DNA of 8,817 bases from Haloferacaceae archaeon (lineage in GTDB: Archaea > Halobacteriota > Halobacteria > Halobacteriales > Haloferacaceae). The notes under the pieces are model-generated. The model saw only the letters and a list, made by a program, of their open reading frames with translations. It made no database searches and was not told the DNA's origin. The stretch is from positions 1 to 8,817 of the forward strand of contig PWFE01000106.1 of assembly GCA_003554115.1 (NCBI GenBank), read 5' to 3'. A program made the position numbers and the translations under genes. Positions 1 to 4,289 of this stretch are shown piece by piece (within the stretch, counting starts at the first letter, position 1; each line of letters starts with the position of its first letter).

Positions 1-10
1 GTTCGCCGGG

Positions 11-286
11 TTAGGCTGCCAGATACTGTTCTTCCCAATCCGAGCGGGCGTCGATCTCGCGCCGACCACGACGCGTCGTCGTATAGAAGTTGGTGCGGCG
101 GTCCCGTTGGCCTTTCTCGACGAGTCCTTTGTCGACGAGTGTATCGAGGTTCGGATACAGTCGACCGTGGTGGATCTCTTTTTCGTAGTACTGTTCGAGT
201 TCCTCTTTGATCGCAAGGCCGTGCGGTTCTTCGAGGCCGGCTATAACGTACAGCAGGTCACGTTGGAATCCTGTTAGGTCGTACAT
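11..286 (-). CDS. PadR-family winged-helix transcriptional regulator, small
   Basis: This 91-residue protein is probably a DNA-binding repressor or regulator. Seen: a compact winged-helix pattern, with an N-terminal helix beginning LTGFQRDLLYVIAG, the segment GRLYPNLDTLVDKGLVEKG (about residues 41-59) that matches the recognition helix and following turn of PadR proteins, and a wing with RRTNFYTTTRRG (about 63-74). Known: full PadR proteins add a C-terminal helical dimerisation region. Only a short tail (about 15 residues) follows the wing here, as in the small PadR-like proteins of haloarchaea. The start follows an AT-rich promoter by about 30 bases. The gene is divergent from the amphi-Trp gene, which makes that gene and padR itself candidate targets; this is inference. 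Effector and DNA site are unknown. The family call is firm, the specific role is not. Confidence 0.85.
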   Translation of the reverse strand: MYDLTGFQRDLLYVIAGLEEPHGLAIKEELEQYYEKEIHHGRLYPNLDTLVDKGLVEKGQRDRRTNFYTTTRRGRREIDARSDWEEQYLAA

Positions 287-309
287 CGGTAATGTCCGTT
301 TCCATTTTA

Positions 310-320
310 TTCTCTAAAAC
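310..320 (-). promoter_or_regulatory. Possible TATA region of the padR-like gene
   Basis: Read on the minus strand this is GTTTTAGAGAA, centred about 30 bases before the ATG at 286, and it sits in a clearly AT-rich patch (about 296-332) inside GC-rich DNA. A second AT run at 321-330 (AAATTTATTT on the minus strand) is slightly farther away and could be the true box. Spacing supports a short or absent leader, but the match is imperfect. Confidence 0.35.
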
Positions 321-432
321 AAATAAATTTACCGACCTGACACGGCAGACAACACCACCCAGCGGCGATACCGTCACTGATTGCAGCGAAACCGTGTCGA
401 TTCGAGCGGTTTGTTGGATGCTCAAGAGAAAT

Positions 433-443
433 GAATCAGATTC
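433..443. repeat. Short palindrome GAATC-A-GATTC before the amphi-Trp TATA box
   Basis: A perfect 5-bp inverted repeat with a 1-base centre lies 16 bp upstream of the TATA-like box at 460-466. In archaea, sites just upstream of the TATA/BRE are typical places for regulators to bind, so this is a candidate operator for the divergent PadR-like protein or another factor. A match this short can arise by chance. Confidence 0.3.
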
Positions 444-459
444 GATAGTATGACAACCA

Positions 460-466
460 TTTATTA
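460..466 (+). promoter_or_regulatory. TATA-like box of the amphi-Trp gene
   Basis: TTTATTA is centred 27 bases before the ATG at 490, in an AT-rich stretch. This spacing predicts transcription starting at or next to the start codon, the common leaderless haloarchaeal arrangement. No Shine-Dalgarno match is seen upstream of this ATG, which agrees. Confidence 0.6.
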
Positions 467-489
467 TCTCTCCGAACCGTTCTACAGGT

Positions 490-777
490 ATGCCCGAAGA
501 AGTCCTGTTCAAATCCGAGTCGACCCAGTCACGCGACGAGATCGCGAGCTACCTGCGAGCGGTCGCCGATAAACTGTCTGCCGGCGAGCCGGTGTCGTTG
601 TCCGCAGGCGACCAGCACCAAACACTGGAGATTCCGGCCCGTCCAACGTTCGAAGTAAAAGCCGAACGCGAAACCGACTCCAGCGGAGCCAACGCCGAGC
701 GGTCGCTGGAACTCGAAATCGAGTGGGATGAAAACGGCTCGGAGGCTGGCGAAAGCGGTTCGCTCAGCATTGAGTAA
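490..777 (+). CDS. Amphi-Trp domain-containing protein
   Basis: A 95-residue acidic protein. Residues about 4-80 match the amphi-Trp domain family: VLFKSE near the N-terminus, the amphipathic helix region SRDEIASYLRAVADKLSAGE (about 14-33), the strand pair around VSLSAGDQ, the RPTFEVKAERE segment (51-61), and the closing strand SLELEIEW with the family's tryptophan at W79. The tail after W79 is acidic, low-complexity and rich in Gly, Ser and Glu. No signal peptide or membrane segment is visible, so it should be cytoplasmic. The molecular function of this family is not known to me; it is common in haloarchaea as a small stand-alone protein. The start is fixed by the TATA-like box 27 bases upstream. 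It is divergent from a PadR-like regulator that may control it. Confidence 0.85.
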   Translation: MPEEVLFKSESTQSRDEIASYLRAVADKLSAGEPVSLSAGDQHQTLEIPARPTFEVKAERETDSSGANAERSLELEIEWDENGSEAGESGSLSIE

Positions 778-796
778 GCAGTCGCTCAGTACGTAG

Positions 797-801
797 TTTT
801 T
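797..801 (+). terminator. Possible T-run terminator after the amphi-Trp gene
   Basis: Five consecutive T residues begin 20 bases after the TAA stop of the amphi-Trp gene. Archaeal RNA polymerase commonly terminates at short T-runs in the coding strand without needing a hairpin. The run is short, so this is tentative. Confidence 0.3.
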
Positions 802-819
802 CAAAAGGGGAACGTAGCG

Positions 820-834
820 GCACAGAAACTGTGC
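820..834. repeat. Small stem-loop GCACAG-AAA-CTGTGC
   Basis: A perfect 6-bp inverted repeat with a 3-base loop in the gap between the amphi-Trp gene and the zinc-ribbon gene. It does not extend beyond six pairs. Read on the minus strand it is followed, some 10 bases on, by CCCCTTTTG, so it could end a minus-strand transcript; on the plus strand no T-run follows. Function unknown. Confidence 0.4.
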
Positions 835-861
835 GCCATCCGTTCCATTGTGGTCCCCGCT

Positions 862-890
862 GACGCTTCGGCCCTCCAAGACGAAGCGTC
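862..890. repeat. Perfect 9-bp stem-loop in intergenic DNA
   Basis: GACGCTTCG (862-870) and CGAAGCGTC (882-890) are exact reverse complements around an 11-base loop (871-881). It is the strongest inverted repeat I see in non-coding DNA of the window. The loop reads CCCTCC on the plus strand (872-877) and GGAGGG on the minus strand, so it resembles an anti-Shine-Dalgarno or Shine-Dalgarno sequence respectively. No T-run follows on either strand, which argues against a simple intrinsic terminator. It could be part of a small RNA, a protein-binding palindrome, or the 3' region of the amphi-Trp mRNA. Confidence 0.55.
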
Positions 891-914
891 GACTGTATCT
901 GATTGGTAAGCAGG

Positions 915-920
915 TATAAA
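915..920 (-). promoter_or_regulatory. TATA-like hexamer in the 778-1006 gap
   Basis: The plus strand reads TATAAA and the minus strand TTTATA, so the site could serve either direction. On the minus strand its centre is about 27 bases from position 890, the outer edge of the 9-bp stem-loop, so a minus-strand transcript would begin with that hairpin. On the plus strand it would give a leader of about 60 bases for the gene at 1007. Direction is undecided. Confidence 0.25.
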
Positions 921-935
921 CGTATCTATACAGTT

Positions 936-956
936 ATCAAAATTGATCGTAATCAA
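936..956. repeat. Nested short inverted repeats ATCAA / TTGAT / ATCAA
   Basis: ATCAA (936-940), TTGAT (943-947) and ATCAA (952-956) follow one another with spacers of 2 and 4 bases, so the middle copy can pair with either neighbour. The cluster lies upstream of the TATA-like run for the gene at 1007 and is a candidate operator. It is AT-rich and short, so chance is possible. Confidence 0.3.
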
Positions 957-975
957 CACGACGAGCACCACGAAT

Positions 976-983
976 CCTTTTTT
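976..983 (+). promoter_or_regulatory. Weak TATA-like element of the zinc-ribbon gene
   Basis: CCTTTTTT is preceded by CGAAT, which resembles an archaeal BRE. The T-run is centred about 26-27 bases before the ATG at 1007, consistent with a leaderless start. It lacks the alternating T/A of a good TATA box, hence low confidence. Confidence 0.35.
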
Positions 984-1006
984 GGGCTGCCGGAGCAACG
1001 CACGCT

Positions 1007-1720
1007 ATGAAAATACGGGGGACGCGTGAGTGTCAGTCCTGTGGGACTCAGTGGTCCTACTACGAAACTGGGAGCCCGAACTGTCCGAGTTGTGGATCAC
1101 TCCGAAGTGTCGGGCTTGACGAGACCCGACGCGAACACACCGACAGTCCAGCCGAGTTACCGCTCGAACCGATCCGTCGTCGACTGGCCAACGACTCACT
1201 CAACGCAGTCGCAGCCGAGTTGAAAACACAGCTCCGGGCCTACATCCGCAAACGAGGGTTTATCAGTGGTGGCGAGCTCAAACCGCTCGACAGCCGGTAT
1301 CTGGCTGCCTACGAGCTGTTACATGTGACTGATCTCGTTGACCGGCGTCGACAGCCGACCGACGCCGAACAGCTGTTCGTCTTTGAGCTGCTTGCGGCGA
1401 TCGACACCGACGAATGGCCGCCCGCCGCCGAGCTACCGACCTCGCTCGAAGACGCCCGTGGGCTCGCCGTCGCCGAGGCGGTCGAGACCTACCGTCGGGA
1501 GCTCCGAACCTGGCTTGAAGACCACCCTGATCAGGCAGCACGGTCGACGCTTGGCCCACTCCGCGAGCAGACCAAACGCGCTGAGGCGCTCCAAGGTGGA
1601 ATTCCCCCAAGTACCGCCACCGGGCTCGTGGCCGCAGCCCGCGGGATCGGTCAGTATCTCCGCACCGACGATGAATCGGCACTGGTTTCGGCCCAAGACC
1701 GACTCAACCGACTCTCGTAG
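1007..1720 (+). CDS. Zinc-ribbon protein of unknown function (TFIIB-type zinc ribbon, probably DUF7117)
   Basis: A 237-residue protein. Seen: an N-terminal zinc ribbon with two cysteine pairs, C9-x2-C12 and C26-x2-C29 (CQSCGTQW ... CPSCG), and then a mostly helical, charged region of about 200 residues. That region contains basic stretches (LKTQLRAYIRKRGFI, about 71-85) and many Leu, Ala, Glu and Arg residues. No membrane segment or catalytic motif is recognised. Known: haloarchaeal proteins of this layout are usually called TFIIB-type zinc ribbon-containing proteins; I recall the family as DUF7117 but cannot verify that here. The zinc ribbon alone does not make it a transcription factor, because the cyclin folds of TFB are absent. 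It lies 39 bases before the next small cysteine-pair gene on the same strand, so the two may be co-transcribed. Confidence 0.75.
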   Translation: MKIRGTRECQSCGTQWSYYETGSPNCPSCGSLRSVGLDETRREHTDSPAELPLEPIRRRLANDSLNAVAAELKTQLRAYIRKRGFISGGELKPLDSRYLAAYELLHVTDLVDRRRQPTDAEQLFVFELLAAIDTDEWPPAAELPTSLEDARGLAVAEAVETYRRELRTWLEDHPDQAARSTLGPLREQTKRAEALQGGIPPSTATGLVAAARGIGQYLRTDDESALVSAQDRLNRLS

Positions 1721-1730
1721 CCCGAAGACA

Positions 1731-1737
1731 CAATTAC
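1731..1737 (+). promoter_or_regulatory. Weak TATA-like element before the small cysteine-pair gene
   Basis: CAATTAC is centred about 26 bases before the ATG at 1760, in the 39-base gap after the zinc-ribbon gene. The spacing suits a leaderless transcript. No Shine-Dalgarno sequence precedes this ATG, which favours its own promoter over translation from an upstream mRNA. The match is weak. Confidence 0.3.
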
Positions 1738-1759
1738 GTCGACTGTCACTGTTCGCTAT

Positions 1760-1990
1760 ATGCCCGATGCCTTCGACATTCATGACCACCGCCATGAGAT
1801 GAAACAGCTCAAAGACACCGGCCAGACGGGGCTGTACGACAACCGGAAGGACGTGGTGTGTCCGGTCTGCGAGAACCCCTTCGACCGACTGTTTCTCACA
1901 AAAAAGCGTGGCACGACGTTTCCCGAAAACGACGGGGCGAGTTTCTGCCTGTTAAATCAAGAGGACGGCGTCTATCTGTTCAGACACTAA
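1760..1990 (+). CDS. Small CxxC protein of unknown function (DUF7385-like)
   Basis: A 76-residue protein. Seen: a His/Asp-rich N-terminus (FDIHDHRHEMKQLKDTG, residues 5-21), a cysteine pair C34-x2-C37 in VVCPVCENPFDRLF, a third cysteine at C63 and a final histidine H76. C34, C37, C63 and H76 could complete one zinc site, which is inference. No signal peptide or membrane segment is seen. The sequence resembles a small haloarchaeal family that I recall as DUF7385, some members of which carry the label 'flagella cluster protein'; nothing archaellum-related is nearby, so I do not use that name. The gene ends 4 bp from the end of folD on the opposite strand. Function unknown. Confidence 0.7.
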   Translation: MPDAFDIHDHRHEMKQLKDTGQTGLYDNRKDVVCPVCENPFDRLFLTKKRGTTFPENDGASFCLLNQEDGVYLFRH

Positions 1991-1994
1991 CCGA

Positions 1995-2888
1995 TTAGGG
2001 GAGTTCGATGTCGACGCCCGACTGCTCGCTTGCGGCCTTGACCGTATTGTACAGCAACATTGCGCGCGTCATCGGCCCCACCCCACCGGGGACAGGGGTG
2101 ATCGCACCGGCAACCTCTTCGGCGCTTTCGTAGTCGACATCGCCGACCAGTCTGTATCCCTTGTCGGTGTCCGCCTCAACGCGGTTGACACCCACGTCGA
2201 TGACGGTCGCCCCCTCCTGAATCATCGAGCCGTCGATGAACTCGGGGACACCCGCGGCGACGACGACAATGTCGGCGTCGCCCGTTTTGGCTGCTAGGTC
2301 GTCGGTCCGAGAGTGACAGACTGTCGTCGTGGCGTTGCCCTGCGGTGCCTTCTGGATCAAGAGGTTGGCGAGCGGTTTGCCGACGATATCCGAGCGGCCG
2401 ACGACCACGGCCTCGGCACCTTCGGTTTCGATCTCGTAGTACTCAAGCAGTTTCTGGACACCATGGGGTGTACAGGGTTTGAATCGGGCATCACCAGCAA
2501 CGAGTCGACCGACGTTTTCGGGATGAAAGCCGTCGACGTCCTTGGCGGGATCGATGGCGCGAATGACTTCGCGTTTGTCGACGTGGTCCGGGACGGGCAG
2601 TTGGACGAGAATGCCGTGGACTTCGGGGTCGTTGTTGAGCTCGTCGATGGTATCGAACAGTTCGTCGGCGGGCGCGTCAGGGTTGATCTCAACGTGGATC
2701 CCATTAATTCCGACCTCCTCGCAGTCGCGCTGTTTCATCGAAACGTAGGTTTCGCTGGCCGCATCGTCGCTCATCAGCACCGTGGCGAGACCAGGGGTGA
2801 CGCCCTCGGCTGTGAGCGTCTCGACACAGCCAGTGATCTCGCTTCGTATATCCGCAGCAACCGCTTTCCCGTCGATAATCTCGGTCAT
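1995..2888 (-). CDS. folD: Bifunctional 5,10-methylenetetrahydrofolate dehydrogenase / methenyltetrahydrofolate cyclohydrolase FolD
   Basis: A cytoplasmic enzyme that oxidises 5,10-methylene-THF to methenyl-THF with NAD(P)+ and hydrolyses that to 10-formyl-THF; the reactions are reversible. It has 297 residues from the ATG at 2888, close to the usual 280-300. Seen: the catalytic Y48-x3-K52 pair in TYVSMK, Q96 in ILVQLPVP, D119 in DVDGFH, the KPCTPHG signature (137-143), the nucleotide-binding stretch VVVGRSDIVGKP (161-172), and PVPGGVGPMT near the C-terminus. These correspond to the residues known in bacterial FolD. An in-frame ATG at 2909 would add seven residues, but it lies only a few bases after the TATA-like element (2914-2919), so 2888 is preferred. 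folD follows glyA by 51 bp on the same strand and uses the methylene-THF that GlyA makes. Confidence 0.96.
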   Translation of the reverse strand: MTEIIDGKAVAADIRSEITGCVETLTAEGVTPGLATVLMSDDAASETYVSMKQRDCEEVGINGIHVEINPDAPADELFDTIDELNNDPEVHGILVQLPVPDHVDKREVIRAIDPAKDVDGFHPENVGRLVAGDARFKPCTPHGVQKLLEYYEIETEGAEAVVVGRSDIVGKPLANLLIQKAPQGNATTTVCHSRTDDLAAKTGDADIVVVAAGVPEFIDGSMIQEGATVIDVGVNRVEADTDKGYRLVGDVDYESAEEVAGAITPVPGGVGPMTRAMLLYNTVKAASEQSGVDIELP

Positions 2889-2900
2889 TAGATTCAAAAG

Positions 2901-2919
2901 TGCCGGCAATCGGCAAAAG
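2901..2919 (-). promoter_or_regulatory. glyA-folD spacer: small hairpin and weak TATA-like element
   Basis: On the minus strand CTTTTG (2919-2914) is centred 28 bases before the folD ATG and could be a weak internal promoter. Overlapping it, TGCCG (2901-2905) and CGGCA (2911-2915) form a 5-bp inverted repeat with a 5-base loop, followed on the minus strand by CTTTTGAATC. That could act as a partial terminator after glyA. The two readings compete, and neither is strong. Confidence 0.3.
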
Positions 2920-2939
2920 GATTCGGAAGCCGAGCGACG

Positions 2940-4187
2940 TTACTCGTACAGTGGGTGCTCGTCGCAGAGTTCGTCGACCCGCTCTGCGACCTCCGCAATC
3001 ACATCTTCGTCGTCGTGGTTGTCGACCACCTTATAAATCAGATCGCCAACCTCAGCGATAGCTTCCTCGTCGAACCCACGAGTCGTCAGACCGGGCGTGC
3101 CGGCGCGGATCCCGCTGGGGTTGAACGGCGAGCGTGTCTCGCCGGGGACGGTGTTCGCGTTCAGGACGATTCCTGCCTCCGCGAGTGCGTCTTCGGCATC
3201 GCCGCCTGGGAGGTCGGGGTGGGACTCTCGAAGGTCGACCAACACGAGGTGGGTGTCAGTGCCGCCCGAAACGACCTCGAAGCCGTGATCCGCAAAGGTG
3301 TCGGCCAGCACTTCGGCGTTGTCGACGACTTGCTGGATATACTCCTCGAACGCCGGTTCGAGTGCTTCGCCGAATCCAACCGCTTTGCCGGCGACGTTGT
3401 GCATCAGTGGACCGCCCTGGCCGCCGGGGAAGACGGCGTTGTCGATGTCGTCGGCGTGTTCTTCGCTGGTCATCACAATGCCACCGCGACCGGCACGGAT
3501 GGTTTTGTGCGTCGAGCCAGTGACGAAGTCAGCAACGCCAACCGGCGAAGCGTGGGCACCGCCCGCAACGAGACCGGTGATGTGGGCGATATCCGCGAGG
3601 TGGTAGGCTCCCACGTCGTCGGCAACCGCTTGGATCGTCTCCCATTCGACTTCTCGCGGATACGCGGAGTATCCCGAGACGATCATATCTGGTTCGAACT
3701 CCTCGGCCAGCTCCCGAAGGCCGTCGTAGTCGATGTAGCCCGTCTCTGGGTCGACTTCGTACTGCTCGACGTTGTAGAACTGCCCGACGAAGTTGGCAGG
3801 GTGGCCGTGGCTGAGGTGGCCGCCGTGGGTCAGATCAAGCGAGAGGATCTTGTCGCCCGGCTCAAGGGTGGCAAAGTAGACCGACTGGTTGGCCTGCGTT
3901 CCGGAGTGGGGCTGGACGTTGACGTGTTCGGCACCCCAGAGTTCTTTGGCCCGGTCAATCGCGAGCTGTTCGATATCGTCGGCGTACTCACAGCCGGCGT
4001 AGTAGCGTTTGCCGGGGTAGCCTTCGGCATACTTGTTGGTCAGCGCGCTGCCCTGGGCTTCCAGGACAGCTTTGCTGACGTGGTTTTCGCTGGCGATCAT
4101 CGCCAACGTTCCTTCCTGTCGAGAATCTTCGCCTTCGAGGGCGTCTGCGACCGCCGGATCGACCGAACGAACCTGCTCGTAGTCCAT
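2940..4187 (-). CDS. glyA: Serine hydroxymethyltransferase GlyA
   Basis: A PLP enzyme that converts serine and tetrahydrofolate to glycine and 5,10-methylene-THF, the main entry of one-carbon units. It has 415 residues, the normal family length. Seen: IASEN (31-35), NKYAEGYPGKRYYAG (51-65) with its tyrosines and glycines, NVQPHSG (90-96), the PLP-contact segment DIAHITGLVAGG, and the Schiff-base lysine K228 in STHKTIRAGRGG. Many bacterial enzymes read THKTLRGPRGG here, so this copy has Ala-Gly for Gly-Pro; the catalytic His-Lys is intact. The frame stays open upstream to 4418, but translation should start at 4187: a TATA-like CTTATTG lies about 27 bases before it, and family homology begins there. 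It heads a glyA-folD pair and is divergent from folCP. Confidence 0.97.
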   Translation of the reverse strand: MDYEQVRSVDPAVADALEGEDSRQEGTLAMIASENHVSKAVLEAQGSALTNKYAEGYPGKRYYAGCEYADDIEQLAIDRAKELWGAEHVNVQPHSGTQANQSVYFATLEPGDKILSLDLTHGGHLSHGHPANFVGQFYNVEQYEVDPETGYIDYDGLRELAEEFEPDMIVSGYSAYPREVEWETIQAVADDVGAYHLADIAHITGLVAGGAHASPVGVADFVTGSTHKTIRAGRGGIVMTSEEHADDIDNAVFPGGQGGPLMHNVAGKAVGFGEALEPAFEEYIQQVVDNAEVLADTFADHGFEVVSGGTDTHLVLVDLRESHPDLPGGDAEDALAEAGIVLNANTVPGETRSPFNPSGIRAGTPGLTTRGFDEEAIAEVGDLIYKVVDNHDDEDVIAEVAERVDELCDEHPLYE

Positions 4188-4210
4188 GTATAGACCGGGG
4201 CTTCTCAGTC

Positions 4211-4218
4211 CAATAAGT
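4211..4218 (-). promoter_or_regulatory. TATA-like box of glyA
   Basis: The minus strand reads ACTTATTG, centred about 27 bases before the glyA ATG at 4187. This predicts a leaderless or nearly leaderless transcript and excludes the longer reading frame that begins at 4418. It lies in the 102-bp divergent region shared with folCP. Confidence 0.6.
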
Positions 4219-4261
4219 GGTTCGTTACCCGCTGGGAGGCCCACAACACCCTTCGGTACGC

Positions 4262-4267
4262 ATAAAA
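4262..4267 (+). promoter_or_regulatory. TATA box of the folCP-rnp3-rnp2-psmA run
   Basis: ATAAAA stands out in a GC-rich context. Its centre is about 25-26 bases before the ATG at 4290 and only about 16 before the ATG at 4281. It therefore predicts transcription beginning at about 4290 and decides the start of folCP. It is the only clear promoter upstream of the four-gene run. Confidence 0.65.
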
Positions 4268-4289
4268 CCGCGGCCGACGGATGCGGCGT

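Noticed and set aside
283..295. ACAT-N5-ATGT inverted repeat at the padR start codon as a PadR operator
   Set aside because: Known PadR sites have the opposite arrangement, ATGT-N-ACAT. The arms are four bases and include the start codon, so chance is likely.
339..398. GACACGG ... CCGTGTC 7-bp inverted repeat in the padR/amphi-Trp gap
   Set aside because: The arms are 46 bases apart with no supporting structure between them. The spacing is too large for a simple operator or hairpin claim.
801..998. 65-residue minus-strand frame in the gap 778-1006, with a short hydrophobic stretch
   Set aside because: Its start lies in the likely promoter of the zinc-ribbon gene on the other strand. It runs through the hairpin region and has no family resemblance. 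Only its last 15 residues are mentioned, as part of the small-RNA candidate.
2955..4193. 412-residue open frame on the plus strand opposite glyA
   Set aside because: It lies antisense to a gene with complete SHMT motifs. It looks like a by-product of GC-rich codon use on the other strand and shows no recognisable family motif.
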